Source: Polaromonas sp. OV174 (lineage in GTDB: Bacteria; Pseudomonadota; Gammaproteobacteria; Burkholderiales; Burkholderiaceae_C). From it: a DNA stretch of 64,000 nucleotides. The notes under the pieces are model-generated. The model searched no databases. It was not told the DNA's origin and saw only the letters and a program-made list of their open reading frames with translations. Shown piece after piece: positions 36,752 through 46,167 of this stretch. The stretch spans positions 1 through 64,000 of the forward strand of contig NZ_FOKZ01000001.1 in the NCBI RefSeq assembly GCF_900112285.1, given 5' to 3'. Both the position numbers and the translations under genes were made by a program. Every line of letters begins with the position of its first letter. The stretch's first letter is position 1.

Positions 36752-37780
36752 TTATTTTTTGCGTGCCGCAATCGCTTTTTCGGCCGCCGTTACCAGTGGG
36801 GCTCCGATTTGGTTTTTCCACTTGTCATAGATAGGGCGAGTCGCCTTGACGAAGGCTTCGCGCTCCTGCGGACTCAATTGGGTCACGGTCACGCCGTGGC
36901 TGGCAATTTCCTTGAGTAATGGACGGTCGGCTTCGGCCAGGCCTTTGCGGGCAATGGCAATTTCCTGCTTGCCGGCATCAACGGCGGCCTGCTTCACGAT
37001 GGCCCGGTCGGCTTCCGTCCAGGAGGCCCAGATATCCTTGTTGACCACAAAGATCAAAGGATCAGACACATAGCCCCACATCGTCACATGTTTTTGCGCC
37101 ATGGTGTGCAGCTTGGCGGCGGTGTAAATCGCCATAGGATTTTCCTGTCCGTCCACCGCGCTGGTGGCCAGCGCCGGCTGCGCATCAGCCCAGCTCATCT
37201 GGGTCGGATTGGCACCCAATGCCGTGAAGGTGTCCAGGAACAGGGGTGAGCCGACGACACGGATCTTCAAGCCCTTGAGGTCTTCCGGCTTCTTGATGGC
37301 CAGCTTGGAATTGCTGATTTCGCGGTAGCCATTTTCACCCCAGGCCAGAGGCATGACGCCGGCCTTGTCGATGATCTTGAAGATGTCCTTGCCCACTTCA
37401 CCCTGGGTCAGTGCATCCATGGCAGCGTAGTCGGGGAACAGAAAAGGCAGGGAGAAAAGGTTGAGTTCCTTGACCTGCGGAGACCAGTTGATGGTCGAGC
37501 CGACAGCCATGTCAATCACGCCCTGGCGGATGGCGCTGAATTCACGTGTCTGGTCGCCCTGGATCAGCGAGACGCCGGGGTAGAGCTTGATGTTGATGCG
37601 GCCCTGGGTACGCTCGCGCACCAGGTTGGCCCAGATTTCACCGCCCTTGCCCCAGGGAAAAGCGGGGCCCAGTACCAGCGACATCTTGTACTCGGGCTTG
37701 TAGGTTTGCGCCGGTGCGGCGGCCGTGAAGACCAGTGCGGTGGCGGCCAGGGCCAGGCCCAGGACGGTTTTGAATTTCAT
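36752..37780 (-). CDS. dctP: TRAP transporter solute-binding protein, DctP family
   Basis: The 342-residue protein starts at ATG 37780 with a strong AAGGAGAC site; a longer upstream frame is ignored. It has a signal peptide (MKFKTVLGLALAATALVFTAAAPA) and the DctP pattern: GEIWANLVRERTQGRINIKLYPG and LKGLKIRVVGSPLFLDTFTALGANPTQMSWADAQPAL. It delivers a carboxylate, probably a C4- or keto-acid, to the permease, without ATP hydrolysis. Followed by dctM and dctQ on the same strand. Confidence 0.92.
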   Translation of the reverse strand: MKFKTVLGLALAATALVFTAAAPAQTYKPEYKMSLVLGPAFPWGKGGEIWANLVRERTQGRINIKLYPGVSLIQGDQTREFSAIRQGVIDMAVGSTINWSPQVKELNLFSLPFLFPDYAAMDALTQGEVGKDIFKIIDKAGVMPLAWGENGYREISNSKLAIKKPEDLKGLKIRVVGSPLFLDTFTALGANPTQMSWADAQPALATSAVDGQENPMAIYTAAKLHTMAQKHVTMWGYVSDPLIFVVNKDIWASWTEADRAIVKQAAVDAGKQEIAIARKGLAEADRPLLKEIASHGVTVTQLSPQEREAFVKATRPIYDKWKNQIGAPLVTAAEKAIAARKK

Positions 37781-37814
37781 GACGAGAGTCTCCTTGGTAA
37801 AAAACAGTTTGCGC

Positions 37815-39113
37815 TCAGTAGCCCAGCTTGCGCGGCAGCCACAGGGCCAGTTCGGGAAAGGCAATCACGGCGACCAGCACCAGGAACATGGCGGCCAACA
37901 TCCAGACGACCCAGCGCACGGTTTCTTCCATGCGCACATTGGCAATCCGGCAGGACACCATCAGGTTCACCGCCAGTGGCGGCGTGAACTGGCCCAGTGC
38001 TACCTTTAGGGTCAGGATGACGCCAAACCACACCAGATCCCAGTGGTAATACTGGGCAATCGGCAGCAGGATGGGGACGAAGATCAGGAAGATGGAGACA
38101 CCGTCGAGGAACATGCCGACGATGATGAGCATCAGGATCAGCAGCGACAAAATGCCATATTCGCCCAGCCCTGAGTTGACGATGGCGTGCGTCAGCGGAT
38201 CAATGATGCCCAGCGTGTTCAGTGAGTAGGCAAAGATGCCGGCCAGCGAGACCACCAGCAAGATCACGGCCGACAACTCGCCCGATTCACGCAGGATGGG
38301 GAACAGGTCGCGAATCGAGATGGTGCGGTGAATCACCATGCCGACAAACAAACCGTAAAACACCGCCACCACCGCCGCTTCTGTGGGTGTGAACCAGCCG
38401 GCGCGCATGCCGCCCAGAATCAGTACCGGCGCGGCCAGGCCCCAGACCGCATCGCGAAAGCTGGCCCAGAAGGGTGGGCGCGGCATGCTCGCTTCCAATG
38501 CGCCCATCTTGTGTTTGCGCGAGAGCCAGACGGCAGGCACGATCAGCGCCAGACCGGCCAGGATGCCCGGAATCATGCCGGCGGCAAACAATGCAGGCAC
38601 CGACGCGCCCGGCACCAGCACCGAATACACAATAAAAGCCACCGAGGGTGGAATCAGGATATCGGTGGCCGCCGCGGCGCCCACCACGCTGGCCGAAAAC
38701 GCCGCCGGATAACCGGCACGGTTCATGGCGGCAATCATCACGCCACCGACGGCCGCCGCACAGGCCGGGCCGGAGCCCGAAATGCCGCCCAGAAACATGG
38801 CGACCGCAATGGCCACCAGCGGCAGCATGCCGGGGCCGCGGCCGACGATGGCGACGGCAAAGTTGACCAACCGCAGGGCCACGCCGGAGCGATCAAAAAT
38901 CGAGCCGACCAGCACGAACATGGGAATTGCCAGCAGCGGGTACTTGCCCAAGCCGGCGTAAAAATTCTGCGGCACCGCCAGCAGACCAAACCACTGGGCG
39001 TCGACGTTGGCCAGCGCAATGGCAGTGGCACCGGCCAGGCCGAGCGCCGCGCCAATGGGTACGCCCAGCAGCATCATGGCGATAAACGCCACAAACAAAA
39101 GAGTGGCGATCAT
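37815..39113 (-). CDS. dctM: TRAP transporter large permease subunit
   Basis: ATG 39113 gives 432 residues with about twelve membrane helices, including MIATLLFVAFIAMMLLGVPIGAALG, and the family motif GGISGSGPACAAAVGGVM. The start overlaps the dctQ stop (ATGA on the minus strand). An earlier in-frame start would run through dctQ. It exchanges sodium for a solute presented by DctP. Confidence 0.92.
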   Translation of the reverse strand: MIATLLFVAFIAMMLLGVPIGAALGLAGATAIALANVDAQWFGLLAVPQNFYAGLGKYPLLAIPMFVLVGSIFDRSGVALRLVNFAVAIVGRGPGMLPLVAIAVAMFLGGISGSGPACAAAVGGVMIAAMNRAGYPAAFSASVVGAAAATDILIPPSVAFIVYSVLVPGASVPALFAAGMIPGILAGLALIVPAVWLSRKHKMGALEASMPRPPFWASFRDAVWGLAAPVLILGGMRAGWFTPTEAAVVAVFYGLFVGMVIHRTISIRDLFPILRESGELSAVILLVVSLAGIFAYSLNTLGIIDPLTHAIVNSGLGEYGILSLLILMLIIVGMFLDGVSIFLIFVPILLPIAQYYHWDLVWFGVILTLKVALGQFTPPLAVNLMVSCRIANVRMEETVRWVVWMLAAMFLVLVAVIAFPELALWLPRKLGY

Positions 39114-39637
39114 GAGCGGCGTCCGCGGCGAATGAAGAGACCGGCGGCGCGCAATGCGATGCCTATGGAGAGTATGGGCAGCCAGATGGAATACCACCAT
39201 TGCGGCACGCCAATGCCCGGCGAGGTTTCGCCAAAGCGGTAGTCGTCCCACACCAACCGCATGCTGAGCACGCCAATCAGCGTAAACAGCAAGGCGACCA
39301 GTACGGCGCCAAAGCGGGATAGCGCCCGGCGCCTGGCCATGGAGCCGCTGTCGGAGAAGTATTCGATGCGGATATGCCGGTCACGCGCCACGGCGGCCGA
39401 GCTGCCAACCAGCGCCAGCACGATCATCAGGAAGACCGAAAACTCTTCGGTCCAGGCAAAGGACTGGTTGGTGAAATAACGGGCAATGACATTGGCAAAG
39501 GTGATCAGCGCCAACACACCCATGACGATGACGGTCAGCCAGTCTTCAATCTTGAGTGGCACCTTGACGGCTTCATCGGCCTCGGCAGGCGTAGGTGAGG
39601 TATCTGGCGTAGGACCAGCGGGAGAGGGGAAAGACAT
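39110..39637 (-). CDS. dctQ: TRAP transporter small permease subunit
   Basis: The 175-residue protein has four membrane helices and the small-subunit layout, with VMGVLALITFANVIARYF and TLIGVLSMRLVWDDYRFG. It forms the membrane complex with DctM. The N-terminus has a proline/threonine-rich stretch (residues 5-20). Being the first gene of the operon, it begins after a 203-base gap shared with the divergent pyrC. No regulatory site was recognised in that gap. Confidence 0.9.
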   Translation of the reverse strand: MSFPSPAGPTPDTSPTPAEADEAVKVPLKIEDWLTVIVMGVLALITFANVIARYFTNQSFAWTEEFSVFLMIVLALVGSSAAVARDRHIRIEYFSDSGSMARRRALSRFGAVLVALLFTLIGVLSMRLVWDDYRFGETSPGIGVPQWWYSIWLPILSIGIALRAAGLFIRRGRRS

Positions 39638-39840
39638 GGAGATGGGCGCTGGTAGGGTTGAATAAGCGTTCGCCGCGCCGTCTGGGCTGCTGTGGGAGGG
39701 CTGCCGTTGGCGGTCTTGCGGGGCGCTCTGTATCCTAGCTTGAGAACATCGGCTTTGGCATCGGGACTTTCCTTATGCGCGTGGGGAAATGACGGGCGGC
39801 GGCCAGCAGTACAGCCGTCGCCGGTGCGACAATTCAAGGC

Positions 39841-40902
39841 ATGACTTCAGCCACTCAAACCTCTGCCGCCACCCTGACTCTGACCCGCCCGGACGATTGG
39901 CACTTGCATGTGCGCGATGGCGACGCCCTGCAGACCGTGGTGCCGCATACCGCCGCGCAGTTTGGACGCGCCATCATCATGCCGAATCTGCGCCCGCCGG
40001 TGACCACCGCGGCCCAGGCCGTAGCCTATCGCGAACGCATCCAGGCCGCCGTGCCGGCAGGCGTGCAGTTCGAGCCGCTGATGACGCTGTACCTCACCGA
40101 TAACCTGGCCGTAGACGAGATCAAGCGGGCCAAGGACGCCGGCGTTGTGGCCGCCAAGCTCTACCCGGCTGGCGCCACCACCAATAGCGATGCCGGTGTC
40201 ACGGACTTGCGCAAGACTTACAAGACGCTGGAAGCGATGCAGCGCGAAGGCCTGCTGCTGCTGGTGCATGGTGAAGTGACCTCGCCCGACATCGACCTGT
40301 TTGACCGTGAGGCGGTGTTCATAGACACCCAGCTGATGCCGCTGCGCCGTGATTTCCCCGAGCTCAAGATCGTCTTCGAGCACATCACGACCAAAGAGGC
40401 CGCGCAATATGTGCGCGACACCGATGGCTTCACGGGCGCCACCATCACCGCCCACCACCTGCTGTACAACCGCAACGCCATCTTTATCGGCGGCATCCGG
40501 CCGCACTACTATTGCCTGCCGGTGCTCAAGCGCGAGACGCATCGCGTGGCTTTGGTCGAGGCCGCCACCAGCGGCAATGCAAAGTTCTTTCTGGGGACCG
40601 ACAGCGCCCCACATCCGGCCCACCTCAAGGAGCATGCCTCGGGCTGTGCCGGCTGCTATACCGCGCATGCAGCCATGGAGCTGTACGCCGAGGCCTTCGA
40701 TGCGGCGGGCGCGCTCGACCAGCTGGAGGCCTTTGCCAGTTTCAACGGCGCCGATTTTTACGGCCTGCCGCGTAACCAGGGCAGCATCACCTTGAAGAAG
40801 GAAAGCTGGCTGCCGCCCGAGAGTTTTGCCTTTGGTGAGGGCGAGCTGAAACCCCTTCGCAGCGGAGAATCGCTGCCCTGGAAACTGGTCGACGCCCGCT
40901 AA
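39841..40902 (+). CDS. pyrC: Dihydroorotase
   Basis: The 353-residue protein matches class II dihydroorotases: zinc ligands H21 and H23 in [10 protein letters not shown], the carboxylated lysine K106 in [16 protein letters not shown]143 in LVHGEV, and the late GTDSAPH aspartate. It cyclises carbamoyl-aspartate in pyrimidine synthesis. The next gene starts nine bases downstream, so both are probably transcribed together. Confidence 0.95.
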   Translation: MTSATQTSAATLTLTRPDDWHLHVRDGDALQTVVPHTAAQFGRAIIMPNLRPPVTTAAQAVAYRERIQAAVPAGVQFEPLMTLYLTDNLAVDEIKRAKDAGVVAAKLYPAGATTNSDAGVTDLRKTYKTLEAMQREGLLLLVHGEVTSPDIDLFDREAVFIDTQLMPLRRDFPELKIVFEHITTKEAAQYVRDTDGFTGATITAHHLLYNRNAIFIGGIRPHYYCLPVLKRETHRVALVEAATSGNAKFFLGTDSAPHPAHLKEHASGCAGCYTAHAAMELYAEAFDAAGALDQLEAFASFNGADFYGLPRNQGSITLKKESWLPPESFAFGEGELKPLRSGESLPWKLVDAR

Positions 40903-40911
40903 GGAGTTCCC

Positions 40912-41703
40912 ATGGACCGCAAGCCCCGTGTCGCCCTGTTGATCGATGCCGACAATTCTCCGGCCTCCAAGATCGACCTGATCCTCAATGAGCTGTCGAC
41001 GTTTGGTGAAACCAATATTCGCCGCGCCTACGGCAACTGGAAAAAGAACGAGCTCAAGGGCTGGGAGGAGGTTTTGCACGAGCATGCCATCCGCCCTATG
41101 CAGCAGTTTGACTACACCAAGGGCAAGAACGCCAGTGACATGGCGATGGTGATAGACGCCCTGGAGCTGCTCTACACCGACCGGCCCGACGCTTTCGGCA
41201 TCGTCTCGTCCGACGCCGACTTCACCCCGTTGGTGATGCATTTGCGTGCCAAGGGCGCTGCAGTCTACGGCTTTGGCGCGCAGAAAACACCCGAGCCCTT
41301 TGTCAACGCCTGCTCACGGTTTTTGTTCCTGGACAAGTTGCGGCCCATGGCCTCCGGTGATGCGCCATCCGGTGGCCGGGACGAGACGAGTGAGGCCAGT
41401 GAGGTGGACGAAGCGATCGCCGCCACGCCCTTGCGCGCCTCACCGACGCAGCTCAAGCAGGATGCCCGGCTGGTCCAGCTGCTGCGCAATGCGGTCCAGG
41501 CGGCCGCCGACGATGAGGGCTGGGCGCGGGTCGGCGCGGTGGGCACCCAGATCGCCAACCAGGCCTCGTTTGACCACCGCAACTACGGCTATGCCACGCT
41601 GACCAAGCTGCTGGTGGCGACCCAGCTTTTTGACATCGCGGACGAAGGCAAATCCACGGTGATGGTGCGCGACAAAAGGCAGTCCCGGCCTTCCCGGAAT
41701 TGA
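40912..41703 (+). CDS. NYN-domain ribonuclease-like protein with C-terminal OST-HTH/LOTUS domain
   Basis: The 263-residue protein begins RVALLIDADNSPASK, the NYN/PIN-like entry in which D12 and D14 are the metal ligands, with further acidic residues in DMAMVIDALELLY and SSDADFTPLV. Residues 1-150 make the NYN fold of the LabA/DUF88 group. A short linker precedes an OST-HTH (LOTUS) domain at about residues 185-258. This pairing links an RNase fold with an RNA-binding fold. The target RNA is unknown. It starts nine bases after pyrC. Confidence 0.88.
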   Translation: MDRKPRVALLIDADNSPASKIDLILNELSTFGETNIRRAYGNWKKNELKGWEEVLHEHAIRPMQQFDYTKGKNASDMAMVIDALELLYTDRPDAFGIVSSDADFTPLVMHLRAKGAAVYGFGAQKTPEPFVNACSRFLFLDKLRPMASGDAPSGGRDETSEASEVDEAIAATPLRASPTQLKQDARLVQLLRNAVQAAADDEGWARVGAVGTQIANQASFDHRNYGYATLTKLLVATQLFDIADEGKSTVMVRDKRQSRPSRN

Positions 41704-42452
41704 TGCATCCCGCTGCGCCGATGCCCCTGTTGCCGGTCGACTGGGATCAGCCCTGGCTGAATCCCTGGCGCGAATCCGGGCAACGCGTGGCGCAAGCCGT
41801 CGCGGCCGGTGCGCCGCTGCATGACGCGCTCAACGGTGAACTGGCTGCGCCGCTGCGCTTTGTGTCGCAAAGTGCACTGCCGCCCGGCGAGGCCTACGAA
41901 AGCTATATCTTCAATAAGGCGCAATGCCCGACCCGTGAAGGTCTCCACGACTTTTTCAACGGCCTGTGCTGGATGCGCTTTCCCCAGACCAAGACCCGGC
42001 TCAATCAGCTACAGGCTGCCGAGATCGCTGCTGCTGGCGTGACCGCCTTGCGTGGCCCGGTGCGCGACGCGCTCACGGTGTTCGATGAAAACGCGGCCTT
42101 GCTGTCCGCGCCGCAGCCGCTGTGGGATGCCTTGATTGCTCGGGACTGGCAGCGGCTGTTCATCGATCTGCGCCCACTCTGGCCGCAGGCCCGACTCGTG
42201 CTGTTTGGACATGCCTTGCTGGAAAAGCTGGTTTGTCCACGAAAACCGATCACAGCCCATGTGTACCGGGCGCAAGAAGCTATTGATTCAATAGCAAACC
42301 TGGATGCCTGGCTGGCCGCCGACTTGAGTGCCGACAAGCTTGCCGCCAAGCCGTTTACGCCCTTGCCGGTATTGGGCGTGCCCGGTTGGTGGGCAGAAAA
42401 CGAGAACTTTTCCTTTTATGATGATTCCCTTGTATTTCGTCCGCGCCGATAA
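41703..42452 (+). CDS. DUF3025 domain protein
   Basis: The 249-residue protein starts in a TGATG overlap with the NYN gene. DUF3025 features are YESYIFNKAQCPTREGLHDFFNGLCWMRFPQTK at residues 65-97 and PFTPLPVLGVPGWWAEN near the C-terminus. Function is unknown; the family shows up next to NYN genes in this bacterial group, which I infer but cannot confirm. An in-frame dispersed element copy at 42242-42299 gives residues 187-197 (AQEAIDSIANL). Confidence 0.8.
   Translation: MHPAAPMPLLPVDWDQPWLNPWRESGQRVAQAVAAGAPLHDALNGELAAPLRFVSQSALPPGEAYESYIFNKAQCPTREGLHDFFNGLCWMRFPQTKTRLNQLQAAEIAAAGVTALRGPVRDALTVFDENAALLSAPQPLWDALIARDWQRLFIDLRPLWPQARLVLFGHALLEKLVCPRKPITAHVYRAQEAIDSIANLDAWLAADLSADKLAAKPFTPLPVLGVPGWWAENENFSFYDDSLVFRPRR
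42242..42298 (+). repeat. Dispersed palindromic element, copy 6 (inside DUF3025 gene)
   Basis: The hairpin GCTATTGA-T-TCAATAGC (42279-42295) is a perfect 8-base stem, and the upstream GGGCGCAAGAA and CACAGCCCATG blocks match copy 7 and copy 1 positions. It stays in frame within the CDS. Confidence 0.7.
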
Positions 42453-42590
42453 ATAAAAGCAGCCAAGATCCCGTCGACCGGTTGAGCCGCATCAATCAGA
42501 GTGACTTGATTTGGCTCGATAAATCCCCATTTTCTGCAAAGAGTAACTTTCACTGCGGCCTTGAGCCGACGGTGATTCCACGGAGAATTC

Positions 42591-43469
42591 ATGAAACGCA
42601 TTATTTTGTTTTTGCTGACCAACATTGCTGTGGTGGCCGTGCTGGGCATTGTGGCCAGCTTGCTGGGGGTCAACCGCTACCTGACGGCCAATGGCCTGAA
42701 CTTGAGCGCGCTGCTGGGCTTTGCGCTGATCATGGGTTTTGGTGGCGCGATTATTTCGCTGCTGATCAGCAAGCCTGTGGCCAAGTGGAGTTCTGGTGTG
42801 CGCGTCATCAACCAAGCCCAGAACGCTGACGAAGCCTGGATTGTTGAAACCGTGCGCAAGCTGGCCGACAAGGCGCAGATCGGCATGCCCGAGGTCGGCA
42901 TTTTCGAGGGCGCACCGAATGCCTTTGCGACCGGTGCTTTCAAGAACTCCTCGCTGGTGGCCGTATCCACCGGTTTGCTCCAAGGCATGACGCGGGAAGA
43001 AATTGAAGCGGTGATTGCCCATGAAGTGGCCCACATTGCCAATGGTGACATGGTCACCATGACCTTGATTCAAGGCGTGATGAATACCTTCGTGGTGTTT
43101 TTGTCGCGGGTGATCGGCTATGCGGTCGACAGCTTTTTGCGCCGTGGCGACGACCGCTCTTCAGGCCCCGGTATTGGTTATTACGTCAGCACCATCGTGC
43201 TCGATATCGTGCTGGGTTTTGCCGCCGCCATCGTGGTGGCCTGGTTCTCGCGTCATCGTGAGTTTCGTGCCGATGCCGGCGCCGCGCAATTGATGGGTCG
43301 CAAGCAGCCCATGATGAACGCCCTGGCTCGCCTGGGCGGTATGCAGCCCGGCGAATTGCCCAAGACCGTGGAGGCCATGGGCATCACTGGCGGGATGGGT
43401 AAATTGTTTGCCACCCATCCGCCGATTGAAGAGCGCATCGCAGCGCTGCAAAGCTCGACAGAGCGCTGA
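42591..43469 (+). CDS. htpX: Zinc metalloprotease HtpX
   Basis: The 292-residue protein has N-terminal membrane helices (residues 1-60), a zinc motif H144-E145-x2-H148 in [13 protein letters not shown], then more helices and a second metal ligand region [13 protein letters not shown] near residue 223. This is HtpX, a membrane protease that degrades misfolded inner-membrane proteins and responds to envelope stress in other bacteria. The gene is convergent with a lipoprotein gene, nine bases apart. Confidence 0.95.
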   Translation: MKRIILFLLTNIAVVAVLGIVASLLGVNRYLTANGLNLSALLGFALIMGFGGAIISLLISKPVAKWSSGVRVINQAQNADEAWIVETVRKLADKAQIGMPEVGIFEGAPNAFATGAFKNSSLVAVSTGLLQGMTREEIEAVIAHEVAHIANGDMVTMTLIQGVMNTFVVFLSRVIGYAVDSFLRRGDDRSSGPGIGYYVSTIVLDIVLGFAAAIVVAWFSRHREFRADAGAAQLMGRKQPMMNALARLGGMQPGELPKTVEAMGITGGMGKLFATHPPIEERIAALQSSTER

Positions 43470-43478
43470 TTCGGCGCC

Positions 43479-44342
43479 TTACTTCACGAGCTGGCCGCTG
43501 GCGACTTCGATCGCCGAGCCGTCGGCCAGATTGATGCGGTAGATTTCGCGCGTCACATTGCCCGAGAAAGCCAGCTCGACGATGGAGACATTGTTGAAGG
43601 TGGTGTTGATGCCATCGGGCAGCACTTTGTTGAAGTCGTCGGCGACCTGCTTCATGGACGCTTGCAGTGCCGGGGTGAAGGGCGTCATGCTGTAGACCAG
43701 CGTGTTGTGCGGATTGTGGCTGCGCAGCTCTTTGCCATCCTTGACGACGTTGACGCCGCTCACTCCCACCGTTTGCACCAGCTCCTTGCCGGCATCGCCC
43801 ATCTTGGCGTACACCGGACCGGTGACGCGCGGCAGCGGGCCGTCGCGCAGCGGGGCGAACGCGGCCGTAGCCGCGGTGTTAAAGGCCATCATGTCCTCGA
43901 AGCCCTGGCCGCTTTTGACAATGCCCAGATCCAGCCACCAGGGGCGGCCGGCATCCTTGGCGGCCTCCGTGGTGTAAAAGGTTTTGAGGGTGAGCTTGAT
44001 GGGCTGGGGTGGCTTGGGCAGCGCCTTGAGCATCTTCAACGCTGTCGCGGGATCGGCACTGTGAATGTGAACGACGGTGACGTGGGGAAGGTTGAAGGTC
44101 TGAGCCTCGGCCTGCAGGCCCAGACGCAGCAAGTGCTGATTCAGCGGGTCGTTGATTTTTGCGTCAAGCACGGTGGTCACATCCGCCGGCAGGCGATACA
44201 CCAGTCCATAGGTGGTTTTGTGTTCCCGAAAGCTGGTTTTGGCCAGGGAGCTGTTGTCTATGGCTGGCGTCGTCGCGCTACAAGCCGTCAGCAAGAGCAT
44301 TGATAGTGCAGCGATGGGGAGCAAGCAGTTTCTTCGAATCAT
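43479..44342 (-). CDS. Lipoprotein with probable 2H phosphoesterase fold
   Basis: ATG 44342 gives 287 residues; the 14-residue longer start would precede the signal peptide by a non-basic stretch. The signal MIRRNCLLPIAALSMLLLTAC ends in a lipobox, so cysteine 21 is probably lipidated. Two HxT motifs, H87-x-T89 (PHVTVVHI) and H212-x-T214 (PHNTLVYS), are spaced as in the LigT/2H superfamily of cyclic phosphodiesterases. The family has no clear name here. The role would be in the envelope; substrate is unknown. Confidence 0.6.
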   Translation of the reverse strand: MIRRNCLLPIAALSMLLLTACSATTPAIDNSSLAKTSFREHKTTYGLVYRLPADVTTVLDAKINDPLNQHLLRLGLQAEAQTFNLPHVTVVHIHSADPATALKMLKALPKPPQPIKLTLKTFYTTEAAKDAGRPWWLDLGIVKSGQGFEDMMAFNTAATAAFAPLRDGPLPRVTGPVYAKMGDAGKELVQTVGVSGVNVVKDGKELRSHNPHNTLVYSMTPFTPALQASMKQVADDFNKVLPDGINTTFNNVSIVELAFSGNVTREIYRINLADGSAIEVASGQLVK

Positions 44343-44817
44343 TTCAACTCCAATCAGTGAAAAAAAGAACTCAGACACATTCATGGCAGACCCGGTCTGC
44401 CGCCTCGCTAAGCCCTAAAGGCTGTGGGGCACAAGGATAGGAGGGCGGTGAGAGATGGTCAACTCATGCGGATCTGGCCACGAAGCGCGCTTGGGATGAT
44501 CCGCCGGCGGCGGGTGCCCCCAGTTTTATGGCTCCATCCGCGAACGGGTTTGGCCTTGAAATGGCCATGTGTCCTGGGCGAGTTCCTAGCATCTCCGCGT
44601 TTCGTGTCATGCGCATGACACGCGTTTTTCCGCCACAGTCCATGGTCAAACGGCAGTTTTTTGTGAGGGCCGAGAACGCCTGCGGCGCGGCAGGCCGCGT
44701 GAGGCCAAGGTTTGAGCTGGGTGAAAAAAGCCGGCGTCAATCAGGCGCCGGCTTTTTCAGAGGGATTGCGGCACCAGTCCGTTGACCAAGCCTGGCCTAC
44801 GGCGCCGCGGAGATGGT
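44343..44817. other. 475-base gap between lipoprotein and proQ
   Basis: No gene is seen in either strand; short frames lack motifs. The region holds the terminator at 44724-44757 that belongs to proQ. The rest is featureless to me. Confidence 0.6.
44724..44757 (-). terminator. Hairpin terminator downstream of proQ
   Basis: GCCGGCG-TCAATCAGG-CGCCGGC (stem 44730-44736/44746-44752) is flanked by A and T runs (44724-44729 and 44753-44757). On the minus strand it lies about 60 bases past the proQ stop and is a typical intrinsic terminator. Confidence 0.9.
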
Positions 44818-45531
44818 TTAAGCCGATTGTGAGGCTTGCGCCCGTGCCAGCGTGTGGGCCACTTCGTCGGGATTCATGCCGTACATGTCGGCAAACTCGG
44901 CCGCCGTTTTTCCGCTGGCCTCGAAGGCCTTGAGCAAGGCTTCACGTTTGGCCGCTTCCTTGGCGAGTTCGGAGAAGGCCATCTCCAGCAGCTCGTTGGA
45001 GGCTTCACCCTGGGTTCTGATTTGCAGCGTGTAGTCTTCGCGGCTCAGGCCAGAGGCCTCAATCGCCGTCATCAACTGGGCCAGCACATAGGGGCGCAGG
45101 TCGGCGTTGGAGCGTGCCTGGCGCCGGCGGAACACTTCCATGATGGCGTAGTGCACATGCTCGGGTGCCACGGGCTCGACCGCTTGGCCTTGCAGGTCAT
45201 GACGGGGATGGCCGGCGGCCACGCTTTCGAGGTAGCGGGTGGAGCGGGCATGCAGGCCCAGTGCGATTTTCAGTTCGTCGCGCTTGAACAGTTCGGGGTG
45301 CTGCGCCAGCAAGTCCTGGAACACGCCCAGCTTGAGCGGCAGGAATTGAGCGCCAAACATGGTGGGGTAGAGCTCGAACAGCTGCTGCAGAACCGGGTGA
45401 ACCTGCTGCTGTTGCTTGGCACGGGGCTGGTGTTGTGCCTGCCTGCGGCGGCGTGGGGCTGCGCCCTCTCGTGCGCGACCTGGTGCGTCATCGGGTGCGT
45501 TGGCAGGATTTGGGGTTGCGGTGTCGGTCAT
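44818..45531 (-). CDS. proQ: ProQ/FinO family RNA chaperone
   Basis: The 237-residue protein has a basic, glutamine-rich head (residues 20-45), then a ProQ/FinO domain: PLKLGVFQDLLAQHPELFKRDELKIALGLHARSTRYLESVAAGHPRHDLQGQAVEPV. It binds small RNAs and mRNA 3' ends. The C-terminal part has an extra helical tail (EAAKREALLKAFEASGKTAAEFADMYG). The gene ends at a good terminator. Confidence 0.9.
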   Translation of the reverse strand: MTDTATPNPANAPDDAPGRAREGAAPRRRRQAQHQPRAKQQQQVHPVLQQLFELYPTMFGAQFLPLKLGVFQDLLAQHPELFKRDELKIALGLHARSTRYLESVAAGHPRHDLQGQAVEPVAPEHVHYAIMEVFRRRQARSNADLRPYVLAQLMTAIEASGLSREDYTLQIRTQGEASNELLEMAFSELAKEAAKREALLKAFEASGKTAAEFADMYGMNPDEVAHTLARAQASQSA

Positions 45532-45543
45532 CGGTCGGTGCTA

Positions 45544-46167
45544 TCAGGTTGAGTTTCGGGCTGTCGGGTAGGGTGGGCCCGCCAGCAGGTTTGAAGCCAG
45601 GGGCGAAGTATCCACTATCCCTGAGGTGGGGTGAGGGGCTGGTGAGTAGGAGCGGCCTATCAGCAGGCGAAAGGGCAGCAGCATCAGTACGCCGACGCCC
45701 AGCTTGACCGCCAGATCGCCGGCGGCCCAGCTGAGCCAGGGCGCCTCGACGCCGGCAAAGGCAATGCTCCAGAAAATGACGGTGTCCAAGGTTGCCGCCA
45801 GTAGCGTGGCAACCAGCGGTGCGCGCCACCAGCGGCCTTGACGCAGGCGGTTGAAAACCTGGATGTCCAGCAGTTGCGAGGCGATGAAGGCCAGGCCCGA
45901 GGCTGCGGCAATGCGTGCCGGAGCCAGCAGCAACGAGGCCAGTGCCGCCACCGCGAAGCCGACCCAGGCCACGCGCCGCGCCATGGCCGGGCCGAAGCGA
46001 CGATTGACCAGATCGCTCACGAGGTAGGCCGCCGGGTAGCTGAAGGCGCCCCAAGTCAGCCAGTCGTTGATGGCGAACTGCACCAGAATGTTGGACGTCA
46101 ACACCACCCCGGCCATGGCCAGGATGGCCACGGCAAGGCGGCCGGCCGAAGGAGGAGTCAAAACCAT
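45544..46167 (-). CDS. yhhQ: Queuosine precursor transporter (VUT/QPTR family)
   Basis: The 207-residue membrane protein has six helices and the family patterns FAINDWLTWGAFSYPAAYLVSDLVNRRFG, LAFIASQLLDIQVFNRLRQ and ATLDTVIFWSIAFAG. YhhQ imports preQ0/preQ1 for tRNA queuosine. It overlaps the oxidoreductase gene by an ATGA-type junction at 46167 and lies 12 bases before proQ, so the three may be transcribed together. Confidence 0.9.
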   Translation of the reverse strand: MVLTPPSAGRLAVAILAMAGVVLTSNILVQFAINDWLTWGAFSYPAAYLVSDLVNRRFGPAMARRVAWVGFAVAALASLLLAPARIAAASGLAFIASQLLDIQVFNRLRQGRWWRAPLVATLLAATLDTVIFWSIAFAGVEAPWLSWAAGDLAVKLGVGVLMLLPFRLLIGRSYSPAPHPTSGIVDTSPLASNLLAGPPYPTARNST

